From Tetmemena sp. SeJ-2015 (Eukaryota > Ciliophora > Spirotrichea > Sporadotrichida > Oxytrichidae), in contig JAJKFJ010021759.1 of the NCBI GenBank assembly GCA_027382625.1, positions 24,358 through 88,357 of the forward strand: a DNA stretch of 64,000 nt. The letters run 5' to 3'. The notes under the pieces were generated by a model. It saw only the letters and a program-made list of their open reading frames with translations, had not been told where the DNA came from and did no database searches. Of this stretch, positions 1 to 11,700 are shown piece by piece (the first letter of the stretch is position 1; each line of letters starts with the position of its first letter). The translations under genes and the position numbers were made by a program.

Positions 1-601
1 AACCTGGATTGAGAGGGAAAGCTTTTGAACTTTAAAGGTATATTTGGGCCTGAGCATTTCAGAATGCTTTAAATTTTACCAAGGACTCATATTATCATAT
101 AATATGTATTGGAATAAGAGAAAATTAAAACTTATCAAGTTTAATTTAATTTCATGATAAAAATATTCCACCTTTTCTTTGTTTTTAAATAATAATTGAA
201 AGAATGATTTCAAATTTTTTATTATTTTACAAAACTTTCATAAAATCTTCAAGAAAAACATTAAAATAAAGGAGGAAAAAATATGGAAGAATAGAAAAAG
301 CTACTTAAATATATTTAAAGTAAATGTGCACGCCTTTTTATTAAATTTTTAATAGTAATTATTTTATTAAATTGTTAAATACTTCATATATAAAAAATTG
401 TTTTTAAAAGGTATAACAACATATCTAATGATTCTCTTGTTTCATTAAAAATTTGTTTATAGCGTGGAGTAAAATAACTTGAACGAGAAAAGAAGTTATG
501 AATGAGCTTTTGGAGAGAGGAAGCTACTAAGAGGCAAATAAATTCAAGTTCGATAATTTAGGAAAAAGATATCAAATAATTCTTAATAACCTTTCATTTA
601 G

Positions 602-1276
602 AGTCATTCTCAAAATCAATTCTAACAAGAATCTGAAAATGATAAAGTGGAAAATACATTAGAACAATAACATGCGTTGTAGCAAGAATATCAATACTTT
701 GTTACTTTGAAAGAATCGAAAGTATAAAATTAAAAATATGTAGTTTCTGAGGGCTCTCAATTTCAAAATGAGGTGTAAGATTGTAATAATGAGAGTTTTC
801 AGAGCTTTCCGCTGTATTTTGATGAGGAAGTTTTTATAAACCCTTCAAAAGAGGAGGAAGAAGTTTTGAAAGATTATAATGAATATCTTTCAGAAGATGA
901 GGATTAGGAGACAGATGATGAGGACATCCAATATAGCTAATCTTTGGGCTAATTATCTCTTTTGAAAGCTATTAAAATAGTGGCTAAGTCAGATGATTTC
1001 ACAAAGAAGACAATATTTAGCAGTCGTAATTTTGAAGAACTAATTGAGTCTCTAAACCAAGATCAGACTGGACAAAATTATAAAATGGTAGAGCCTGTCT
1101 TGGCAACGGCATACATCAAGGCCAGATTGAAATTCATGAATTACTTCTACAAGGGCAGGATGAATGTGAGTAATAGAGAGACTGTTCCTCATAAAACTAT
1201 TTAGATGAGAAATGATTTCGCGAGAGAGATAGTAGAAACACAGTCTTCATTCAGGAGGAGGGCTGAATCTGTTTGA
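602..1276 (+). CDS. Unknown acidic protein, 3' part; start unresolved
   Basis: An open frame of 225 codons runs from the end of a probable intron (acceptor ATTTAG just before 602) to TGA at 1274. It contains many TAA/TAG glutamine codons. The first half is rich in Gln, Glu and Asp (for example SEDEDQETDDED); the second half is more ordered and basic (KAIKIVAKSDDFTKK, AYIKARLKFMNYFYKGRM). I recognise no family. An ATG at 283 opens a short frame upstream, but every frame there meets TGA by about 502, so an intron or IES must lie between it and this segment if they belong together. The true start is unknown. Upstream sequence (1-280) is AT-rich with nothing I can support. Confidence 0.5.
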
Positions 1277-1622
1277 AATTTTATTTTATAATTTAGAATT
1301 TAGTTGATAAAAGATAAATATAAAGAAAATATATATCATAATTTGAAGTGATTCATATCTAGATATCTAATAAATTATACTCCACTCAACATATTTCTTT
1401 ATTTTTTACTTTTGATATTAACTCAGCTTGTTGCTACTTTTTGTATTTTAAATTAGAATTGAGATAATAAATATTTTGGCAATTATAACTATTTTTCCTG
1501 AACTTAAATAAGTGAAATCTCCTAAAACTTTCAATATTGATTTCAATTTGATTGACATTGATATAATTGACATTGATTTAAAAATACTTGTAAGTATTGA
1601 AAAATAAGATTAGTTAAAGAGA

Positions 1623-2281
1623 ATGGCATAAAACTAGAGAACTGCAGATGGTAAAAACTTGAATCCTGTTGTGAAGACAGCGAGTGATTTAAGTTACAAA
1701 GATAAGGACTATTTGAAGAAGCGGACTTAAATTGAGCTTGATGAAACGACTGAAGATGAAATTGATAGCTATGAGGGTAATTAGTTTAGTAATTTTAATT
1801 TGATGGTTAGTTTATGATATGTTGCGCCACATAAATGATCCTGAACATCCTCTGACTCTCGAGTAGTTGAATGTAGTTACTCCCGAGCAGATAGTTGTGG
1901 ATGACAAGGCTAACTACGTCAAGGTCGCTTTTACTCCTACCATCCCTAACTGCACAATGGCTACTCTCATTGGCTTAATGATTAGAGTTAAGCTTCATAG
2001 ATCACTCCCTTCCAGATTTAAGGTAAACTACTGAAATCTATACTCACTATTATTGTAGGTTGATGTTATGATTGAAAAGGGCAAACATGATACTGAGAAA
2101 GAGATAAACAAGCAATTATGTGATAAAGAGAGAGTTCTAGCTGCCCTTGAGCAAGCAAACCTATCAAGTAATATTTCATTTTTTATAAAGAGGCACTTTA
2201 GAAATTGTGAACAAGGGATTATTCAAATCAGAGAAGGGGCATGAGGAATACTTAAAGCAATTGAAACTCAGTTTAGCTTGA
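1623..2281 (+). CDS. CIAO2: CIA2/MIP18 (FAM96) family cytosolic iron-sulfur assembly protein
   Basis: Belongs to the MIP18/CIA2 family, which in the cytosol works in the CIA targeting complex delivering Fe-S clusters to apoproteins. The diagnostic stretch is [20 protein letters not shown], followed by [20 protein letters not shown] (the conserved acidic/Cys region) and a C-terminal [20 protein letters not shown]. Three short introns are needed and each joins in frame: 1777-1810 (34 nt), 2023-2058 (36 nt) and 2168-2192 (25 nt). The start ATG at 1623 gives a charged N-terminal extension typical of the family, and TGA at 2279 ends it after a short extra C-terminal tail. TAA/TAG glutamines occur in the N-terminal part and in LEQLN. 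No IES was seen. It stands alone and same-strand neighbours are unrelated. Family identification is firm; which paralogue (2A or 2B) cannot be told. Confidence 0.85.
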
Positions 2282-3008
2282 TTTTATAATACCAAATCTA
2301 TATAAGTTTATTTGCATCAATTTACAATAAGAGAGAAATATATCGCCCTTTATCATTCATAAGAGAGAAAATATAAGAACAACTTCGAAATAAAAAAATT
2401 AATTAAATTATTTTTGCAAACATATTAATTTTTTTTAAATATCATAAGAATTAAGAAGTTAATTGATTCAGATTATCAATGATGATAATTCACAATTAAA
2501 TAGCATATGGGAATAAAATAAAAATAGTCTTCTCAATGTTTTGAATAGATTGTTGAATAATTTTAGAATTAAAATTTATAAGCAATTCAACAGAAGTGAG
2601 TAGAAGAATCTCTCGTATACATAGAGCTTAGAAAATATGATTTGATGTAATTGCCACTTGTGAGACTCTCTAAATTACTAATATGTTTGTAAGTAAATAT
2701 AGTTATTAATATGGAGATGAAGAAGAGTGTAAGAACTACTACATGTCAAGATGATATTCGAAATAGCAGTTTTTTAAAATTAAATTCTTTTAAAATTTTA
2801 ATTAGCTGGGTAATAAAAGAATTTAACTGATATTATATTTTAAAAAAGCATATTTTATTCAAATTCATTACAATAATTAATAAATTATAAAGGGTTTTAA
2901 TTCTTTTCTTAATTAAATAAGAGCTGTATTTTCTTTTGAAATTGATTGTATTTTAATTAGATTTGATAGTTAATAAAAATACTAGTTATTTATTCATAAA
3001 CTTAGCAA
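2282..3008. other. AT-rich spacer with a short unassigned frame
   Basis: Very AT-rich spacer between the CIA2 gene and the coiled-coil gene. A plus-strand frame at about 2445-2646 reads like protein (INDDNSQLNSIWEQNKNSLL) and ends at TGA, but has no start codon in frame. It could be a small gene with an unseen first exon, an isolated segment of a gene elsewhere, or chance. Nothing else is supported. Confidence 0.3.
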
Positions 3009-6000
3009 TGGAAGAAGGATTTGATTAGCTTACTAAGAGCAAAGAATATTCTACTCAACCCTTGAATTCGCCAAAGCCTATACTCACTCAATAAAATTAA
3101 AATCTATCACAAGGATCAATTACAAATTATAATTATATTCGTAGGAGTAATTTATGAAGTTCAGGAATTCCAGGTTATTAATGATGCCTAAATACAAAAT
3201 CAGACTCTGAAAACTAAAAGCACTCATTTTCTGATTTACATGAACTCTTCTTTTAGCTTGCCCACTCTAATGCCTACATTTTATATTCCTTCTTATCTTT
3301 TATTTTCCTATAGGAATGGAAGATATTCTTAAAAATTAATCTTTAAATATGGATAAGTTATCATAATTTTGCGTTTCTTAATCTCTTATTTAATTTTTAA
3401 TTCTTTAATTAAATTAAAAATGATAAGCTAGATAATCAGTCGATTCTTGAGGAGGATTAAAATATTCTTAGAAATTAGATTTCCTAAAATCAGTAAATAT
3501 TAGCAGTAAAGGAAGGTAATATGTTGAGAGAGCAATACTTAAGGGGGCAATTTCATTCTCAGAGCATGAATTTAAGTTCAGGAGAGGGAAGCACTCTCAT
3601 CAAGAACTTAATAGAAACTCTCTAGAATCAAAATATTGCTCTGGGAGCTTCAAGTCCCAAAGAGGAATCAGAGTCTACCAACAAGGTCTAGAATGAATTC
3701 TACTCAGAGACCAAGATGAGGGAAATCATGCAGGAGATTGTAACTCCCCTTGCAAATGAACTCCTCAACTTCTAAAGATAGAACAAATACCAGGCAAATG
3801 AAGTTAGAAAGATATCAGAATTCTAGAAAAATATAGACGCTGATCTTATTCCATTAAATTATTTTAGTAGTACATTTGATCTACTTTCTATAAACAAGAG
3901 ACTACTAGACTAGCAGGACATTAAAAAGCAGTAGCACACCTTTGCTCTTCAAATATAGTCGCATGAACTCACACTAAAGAAAAGACATGATAAAATGAAG
4001 GAGTAAGTCACCATACTTAAGCATCGCCTCTCTGAACAAAACTCAAGCATCAAGACTTTAGAAAATACGATGCTCAGCAGAAATGAGAAACTAGAGATAT
4101 TTGAGCAGCAGATTATCTCTCACAAGGATAAACTAACCAGCCAGGTTAATGCCTTTTATGAGATTCAGAGGAAGGAAATGCGCAAAGTAGAAGTAAACTT
4201 GAGAGAGTCAGACACTTGCCTAAAAGAGATGAAACTCAAGGTTGATAGTCTTGTTGAAAATTTGCAGAGATAGATGGTGGACAGCATCACAGACATCTTT
4301 AACAAAGTAAAGGCAGAGGACGAGAGATATGATGTAGTCAATAAAAAGCTTGCAGATCTCCCCAAGATTTAAAATGACTTGAAATTCTGTATCTAAAAAA
4401 TTAAAAGCTTCGAGAAAGAGCAGTGGTCTGCTTTTGAGGAAAGCTAATTCGTTGAGAGATGTATCCCTATGCTCACACACTTGCAGATATCTGAGGCACT
4501 TTAGGCAGTATTTTAAGGGGATGAGTAGTTCCAAAAGCAATTGATGGACTTTGAAAATAAAAAGGTTAAGGAGCTACATGAGTTCTTCATTTTCAGCAAT
4601 GGCAAAGCTACTAATTTAAGAGCATTAAAGAACAGAGTCCTGTTCTTAATGAGGAACTATTACAAGGAATGTAAAGGAGTGTATGCTTTTAACTTTGGCA
4701 GAGACTATAGACCAGATATGCCCGATGAGGAGATAGAGTATCTTAATTAGGGTATACTGTTCTCACTCATCGAAAGGGATAAATTTATAAACCAAATAAA
4801 CTCTAATTCAAAGTTTAAGATATATGAGCTAGATAGGCAGGTACAGGCTCTGCAATATAAAGTAGAGAACATGTTTTACTAACCTGCGACTACTTTTGAA
4901 AATCAGGATAGTAAAAAGGGATTTGAGAAGTCTTCCACAGTTGACTTGATGGGAGTTTCCAAGAGAGCATCTCAGCGATCGATTTCAATGGCTGATGAGC
5001 ACATGATAGATGAAATGAAGAAATTGCAGCACAATCTTGACATGAAGGTGAGGGAGATAGAGGTAAGGTAATTTACTTCACTCAAGTCTACCGGCTCAGT
5101 TTTTCAAAATTACTTCATTACTAAGAAGTACCAGATGAGGGGCATGCCCAAAATACCATCTTCAAGAAGAAACATTAAGAGTCTAGCTAAGACACTAGCA
5201 CACTTAGATCTCTCCACTTCTCATCAGTTTAATAAACTAAAAGATGAAGTCTCTGAAAAGCTGGTGGAAATGCTTTAATAATTTTATTACGTTTGCTTGA
5301 AGAGGAAAATATAGATCTACTTGAGCTGTAAAGATAAGCTACTTTGATTCAGGAAATTGCAAATAGACCCAAAGGGTTCTCTGAAGAGGAACTCTCCAAC
5401 TTGAAGCAAGAACTAGAAGAAAGATTCACAGGTATGCTAGATAATGTTTTAAAAGGGTAGATGGACAAATCAGATCAAGACCTGACCAGATACCAATAAA
5501 AGATATAAGAGCTCAATGAGTAGATATCAAGTCTTAAGTCAATTGCTGAAAAGCAGTCAACTCTTTTAGAGAGGAGATCAAACGAGTTGGACATAGACAT
5601 AGATTAAATTAGGCAGACTCTGAAATTCGAGTATGAGGAGTTCTTCTAAAACAGGAAGCAAATAAAAGCAGACATAAATTATGATAATCAGATGACACAG
5701 AACAAGATAATTGAATTCGAGTAGAGGCTTTTGCAGAGTGAAAATTAAATTGAGAACATCAACAAAGCTCTGAGCTTAGTGCTTGAGTCTTAGAAAATAG
5801 AGCATTTGATGGTCTCCTAGGACTTGGATGATAGAAAATAAATAGGACTCTTTGGTACAAAGAAGAACTCAGAAATATTGGGTAGTGCAAGCTAGCATGT
5901 AACTGCTCCCAAGAACAATGAATTATCGCCTTTGAGGAAATCCTAAGCCAATCAATCTCTGCATCAACATAATAAAAGTAAGGCTGACTAACAAGATTAA

Positions 6001-6670
6001 AGTATACTTAAATAAGATGAAGTAAAATAGCGGAACACTGTATTTGTGGATAAGAACTGCATATCTTGTAGTGGGAACTCCTCAGTCATCCTCTCTCACA
6101 TTAAAGTGGCTTGCCTGAGCTATCAAAACAACCCAGTGAGTTACCAAGGGATGACTCTCAATATGAATGAAATCAACCACATCAAGGATAATCTGCTCAA
6201 GGAATGCCAAAAGCTTATCTATCCATTTGATTCTTCTCAAACTTATTTATCATTACTAAGATAAGTTTGGTGGTTTGCTTTATCAAACTTCTAATCTTTA
6301 AAAAGGCAGCAAACAAGAAGAGAAAGTGCAAAAGATTAAAGTGAGTTCTATTTCTCGCAATCCTATAACAGTGCTGAGCAATGAGTCCTTGAAGAGCAAG
6401 TATAAGTAGAATAAAAACTAGTAGACTGGAGAGAGAAGTAGTGACATAGTAAGTGCTTGGGCTACCAATTTGGATGAGTCTACCTAGATTTAGAGAAGCA
6501 GTGTTCATCAACAGCACTTGATTAGCCATGCAAAACAACACTAAATAGACTTAAGAACTTCTAAGATCCAAGAAGGCATTTATAAATTTAACTTATATTT
6601 AAAAACTAAATAGATATTCCATTTAATTTTAGTATATATTTGCCAAGTTTTTTCATTCTTTTATAAATGA
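3009..6670 (+). CDS. Long coiled-coil protein, interrupted by introns and IESs
   Basis: Starts at ATG 3009 (MEEGFDQLTKSKEYSTQ) and, after interruptions are removed, reads nearly 1200 residues to TGA at 6668. The centre (about 3430-5900) is heptad-rich, charged coiled coil (EIMQEIVTPLANELLNFQRQ, MRKVEVNLRESDTCLKEMKL), with a Ser/Gln-rich C-terminal tail. A 57-nt intron fits at about 3145-3201. An IES with pointer GATAAG sits at 3352, and a 17-nt candidate with repeat TATT near 3281. Further frame slips near 5283 and 6250 can each be explained by very short AT-rich direct-repeat inserts or by assembly error. I recognise no specific family; a cytoskeletal, basal-body or ciliary structural role is possible but is only inference from the coiled coil. 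Confidence 0.65.
3352..3421 (+). other. IES, 70 nt, pointer GATAAG
   Basis: GATAAG occurs at 3352-3357 and 3422-3427. Excising 70 nt with one repeat copy joins ..LNMDK to LDNQSILEEDQN.. in the frame that continues for hundreds of codons. The insert is more than 80% A+T. A GT..AG intron reading of the same place would remove 71 nt and break the frame, so an IES fits better. Confidence 0.8.
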
Positions 6671-6712
6671 TTAACCAAAAATTATTTTTTCTATTTAATT
6701 ATAATGATAAAC

Positions 6713-7472
6713 ATGAATGAAGATTTTGCTTTGAGACAAGGTTCTCCAAGGCCGGTGGAGAGCGTATTTACTCAATCGAAGTTAGCAGCCTCAGCAAATA
6801 AGTACTTACCTTACAGTAGCAGCAACACCAGCAACCACTAAACTTCAATGGGTTACAAAGGACTCATCTCAAGGAACAAGACCAGTTAACTCTAGAGGGA
6901 AAAATAAGCTTCCAAAACAAGCTAGCACAATTAAACTTTTGACTTCATGGCCTCCAGAAATAGCAGAGGCCAGAGTCAAGGCATGCAGCAGACTTAATAC
7001 TCCATCTAGGATGAGGACAGCCAGAGTTTCTTGCAGATAGGCCCTGCCAATTACAACTCTAATTCAAAGCTTAATCACTTGCATTATTATTTGTTTGAGG
7101 TTAGGCTCTGTGGGTTTTACAACTGACTTCTCAAGAACATTCGCAAATGAAAAGGCAAAGTTGAACTCTCTTCCAGCTGAAGGGCCTATTGCCAGGATAT
7201 AGATAAGCAGACAGTCAAACCAGACTGAGCTGAGGAAGAAGTAGAATTCCACTCTTTCAAACTAGAAGACTACTCCAAACAATCTTCAATATCTAGCTGC
7301 TATTGAGGAAAGAAACTCAAAACAAAACACCATCGATTTAGAGATTGGGGTAGAGGCAAGAACATTAAACGATGGCTCCCTTGAGAGCAGTATTGCAAGC
7401 GTAAAAGGAGGAGCACATTAGAGACATTCAACTTCAATTGGAATGGCTAGGTCCAATCTTAAGAAAATATGA
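6713..7472 (+). CDS. Unknown Ser/Asn/Gln-rich protein
   Basis: ATG at 6713 begins MNEDFALRQGSPRPVESVFT. The protein is low-complexity, rich in Ser, Asn, Gln and Lys, with many TAA/TAG codons, and ends at TGA 7470. A frame change near 7090-7140 is fixed by removing a 43-nt GT..AG segment starting in TTATTT|GTTTGAGG and ending in CTCAAG, which joins to LTFANEKAKLNSLPAEGP. The donor is weak, so an IES is an alternative. No domain is recognisable. It is probably largely disordered. Confidence 0.55.
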
Positions 7473-7590
7473 ACCCGTATTTCTATAAATGAGAATTTAA
7501 TTTAATCAAATAAAAGGTAAGTCCTTTCCTGATCTGTAGCATTTGAGAATAATTAAATCTTTAATCAAATTTAAATCAAACTTATAAGTA

Positions 7591-8522
7591 ATGGCTCAGC
7601 CTACTAGTAGCGGTAGTTCAAATGCTCTTGATAATCTGAGAGAGTGGATTCGAAGCAACGGAGTTAAGACTGACAACTTTATGCAACTCCTCAAGCAGGA
7701 AGAGCAGTCCAATCCTTAAGGATTTAACAAGAGATGTAAGTTGATATCCTGAATAACAAAGACTAGTGCAGGAGTTGTTTATGCTGATGAGGAAGTCTTC
7801 GATTCAAGTTGAGTTGTAATCCCTCATGCTCTAATCACTCGAGTAGAACTGTCTATCAGCTGATTTAAACATCTCTGAGAACCCACTTGGTCAACTATTG
7901 GAGGTGTCTTAGCTATCCAAGTCTGGTAGTAAAGATCTGCAAGACTTAATTAATCTACTGAAGGAACAGAACTTATCTCCTACTGAGGACATGCTTTTTT
8001 AGTTTGAGTCGATAGCTGAGCGTCTGCACTACGAGTGCTCCTTCCTCTAGCTCAAGAATGAAAAATTAATCAACAAGCTTGAAAACAATCTAGTGCCACG
8101 GAAAGAGAGGAAGTTCGCTCTCAAAGAGGTTCTTGAAGCTTTATTAGAAGGGAAACTCAAGCACGAAGGCAAGGAATTGTCGCAATATGCAGCTAAAATG
8201 GCTATAGATACTTAATCCAAGGAGGCTTAGATGATAGATCAGCAGAGTGAAGTACAAGCATAATCTTCAGCCATTGAAGAATCTAAGACCCAGGGAGCAA
8301 GCTTGGAGCTTCTTGAAAGACTTGGTCAGCAAGTTCAGGAAATGGAAACAGAGATAAGCAAAATGAATGAGATCATAACCATTCAGTACGCTCAACTGCC
8401 TCCTGTAAGCTTTATTGCAATATTAATTCTTATAGGATGTAGCGCAAAGCAAAATTAAACTTGCCCAGCTAAGAGATCAAGTTAAACAGAAAGAGGATTT
8501 ACTCAAACGCAAACAGTAATGA
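7591..8522 (+). CDS. Coiled-coil protein of unknown function
   Basis: A clean gene: ATG 7591 (MAQPTSSGSSNALDNLREWI), introns at 7736-7766 (31 nt, acceptor ACTAG) and 8405-8435 (31 nt, acceptor TATAG), TGA at 8520. The product of about 288 residues is mostly helical, with heptads through the middle (SLELLERLGQQVQEMETEIS) and a basic C-terminal coil (KLAQLRDQVKQKEDLLKRK). The overall look (short globular N-terminus then coiled coil) is like small subunits of microtubule-associated complexes such as augmin, but nothing specific supports that. No IES was found. It ends about 210 nt from the convergent CAF-1 gene. Confidence 0.7.
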
Positions 8523-8731
8523 TTTCTTACAATTTAAATGTCCTCAACTTTACTTAGGGAGAGATATATAAGATATGAGAAGTAAAAGAGATTTAAATAT
8601 TTTTAAAAAACTATGATAAATACACTCATTACCATCCAGTCAATATTTGAATCTATAAATGGTCCTCTTTTAGATCGATTCTTATCCTTCTTAACATCTT
8701 AAAAAGCAACTGCTCAGATAGTCAGTTGTTC

Positions 8732-11700
8732 TCAATTGTCTGAAGACTCGACCATTTTAACATCATTAACGTCTTCAGCATGCTTAAGTGAAGCATCTTA
8801 TGCTTACTTTTTAGTTGATCTTGGCTTTTTGACTGGCTCACTCTTGTTTTGAGCCTTCTTTGCAGATTTTAATTTGATTTATACATCTCCCTTAATATCA
8901 GCACTTTATTAAACCATAGTACAGCATACCATCAATTGACATATACTAAATAGGTTTATTTTAATGCTGCTGAAGACTCTGAAGTTTAAGACTTAGAACT
9001 CTTAGGGTTCTTGTCTGCCTTTTCTTTCTTGATAGCCTTAGTCTTCTTGGACGCTGCAGATTAATCTGCCTTTACTTCCTCAACTTAGATCAAACATATT
9101 TTTAAATCGCTGCTGGCTCTTTGCTGGCAGCGGCCTTCTTCATTTTAGATTGAACCCCACTGGTCTTCTTTTCACTGGCTGCGAGAGTTGGAGAAGCCTG
9201 TGCTTGGGTTTGCTTGCCAGCCAAATTAACCCCAGAGGTAAACTAGTTAATAGTCATCTGCTTCAAAAATATATAACTTATAGCTGATCTAGGGTCTTAA
9301 GTTACTTGATGATGATGTCTGCTGTTGCCTCAACGTTTTCAACTGTGATTGTAGCAGCTATCTTGGCAGTGGATAGTTCAGCTTGCTTCTTCAGAGCCTC
9401 AATCTCCTTCTGTTTCTTAACAATCTCATTTGTTCTCTGCTGCTCTGCTAATACAGACTTCTCTTTCTCAATAGGGTCCGCCTTTTTAAAGAAGTTTGTG
9501 AGGACAACTTTGGGGGCTTGATCTCGTTTGACTACTGCTTGCTGATCCCTCTCTTTAAGTTTTTCAGTTTTCTCACTGCTTCCCTTGGGAACCTTACTTG
9601 CTTTCTCTTTGTGAGAGAGCTTTGAATCGTCTTGTGCTTTGGAATCTTAGAGGGAGGTCTTAACAGAAGAGGGTCTATCTTGGCCTTGACTCAATTAATG
9701 AGCAGCCTAAGGAGTTGAAACCGGCGCACTTAGTTGGTTGTTTGAGTTGGCAGTGTTCTGCTCAGTTTCTACTTCCATCATTTACTGTAACCCAGCTGAC
9801 TGCTCCTTCTCATTTACACCCAATCCACTTGCAAACTAGCCAAAATAAAAATTCATATAATTATCTAGTAGCTTTTTGGCTTTTACTCAGTTTCCTTAAA
9901 CAGCAACTTAGGTTGTTTGTTAGGAGTGAGTAGATTAGAGATTGGCACTGTTGCTTTTTCAGCTGCTTTAGCTGCAGCAGCTTCCTATTTCTGTTGCTCC
10001 TTTAGTTCCTATCTCTCTAGAATCTTTTCTTGCTTCTGTTATTGCTTGATAGCTTGCTTCTCTTCTTTGGCTTTGAGTGCCTCCTCATCCGCCTTTCTAA
10101 TCTCCTCAAGTACTTCTTGCAGTCGCTCATTGAATGTAGTTTTCAACTCCTCATCGTCTTGTAAGTTCAGTTCTATCAGAGTGCTCTCAGTAGCATACCA
10201 TCTCTAGCGAGGGTCTTCCTGTTTCTTATCCTTCTCAAACAAGTCCCTCATCTTCTTTTCAATGGACTTCCTGCTGCACTCAGGATAAATAATAGTATAC
10301 TTTTAGTTGAAGTCGTCGATCAACTTCTGCTTGCTCTGGAAGGATCCATGCATCATTTTCACCAACTCAGCCAACTTGGAATTGATGGCCTTGGAGTTGA
10401 ATTTGCTTCCAGTGCCTCCATTCTTCTCATCTTGATTTGCCTCGCCATCTTCTGTAGGCTTGACTTAGAGTGGGAAGTGAGCAGTCTTGGGGAATGCCAC
10501 AGCTCTGTACTCTCTCAAGTAGTTAACGACTCCCCTCTCCTTTGAGTCCTGTAGAAATACGTAGTGCTGTAAGTTGCCATTCATATTGTTAGATTGCTTA
10601 GTGTACCTGTTAGCGTATGCTTCTCTCCTCTGATTCAGCTCCTATTGAACTTGACTGCCCTCTTACTGGCTGAGCATGAGTTCACTTGCACTAATGTAGT
10701 CGTCAGGCACTATGAAGTCTTGCTCAGACTGGTTCTCCTGCTCTTCCTCCATCAGCATCTTCTCAATCTCGTCGTCTTCTGCGTCGTCCTCCTAATTCTC
10801 TTTGTTGACGTCTTCTCCATTCTGCTCATTCCACTCTTCTTCTGAACTCATCTCGTAGTCTATGATAGTTTCATCCTTCATTAGTGGACGTCTTGGATCA
10901 AGGAACGCACTCTTCTTTTCAAACAGCCCAAAATACTTCATGAACGAGTCTTCAATTATAATGCACTTCTTCTTCTCTCTAGTCCCACTAGTCATATCGA
11001 GGGCTCCGTATGCTTTGAAGAATTAAGTTATTTATACAATGTCTCTGAGTTATAAAATAATAGATTAAATTCAATATAATATTTATGAAAATAATTATAA
11101 AGAATTGTCTTAAAGATTATTTAGATGGATATACCTCAGTCTAGGTAATGAAAGATGATCCAAATAGTTCTCTAAAACGCTTTTGCAACTTAATGGCTTC
11201 ACTCTCGTGCATCTGAGAAGCTTTAAGATTTGGGTTTTGTAACTTAAACGGACGAGGAAATACTTCCAACTACACATTGTTATTAAGACTTTGATTTTGA
11301 TGTTTTTAGTCCTCTGCAAACTATTTATTTATAACTGGGCCAGCTTTCTGTTCCACTGTAGTCTTTTTCAACATGTTGAGGAGGGTATTAGTCTGGACAG
11401 GAGGCTGGTTGGTCTTTTGCATCTTGGGGGGATTAGGGTTTTGCATTTCCAGTTTGGCCTCTTCTTCTTGTTTTCTCTTGAGTTCGAGTCTTTGCTACTT
11501 TTCAAGTTTTTCTTGCTCCTTGAGTTTGAGCTTCTCTTGAGCCTGCCTCTCTTTCTCGGCTTTCTCTTTTTCCTTCTACTCCTCCTTTTCTCTCAACTAT
11601 CTTAGTCTCTCCTGCTCCTTCTACTGCTTCTCTTACTCCTTCATTATCCTTTCTTGCTCCTTCTGCTGCTCCTTTTGAATTCTCTCTTGCTCTTTCAATT

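Noticed and set aside
3357..3427. GT..AG intron instead of IES in the coiled-coil gene
   Set aside because: It would remove 71 nt and put the following several hundred codons out of frame; the 70-nt GATAAG excision keeps them.
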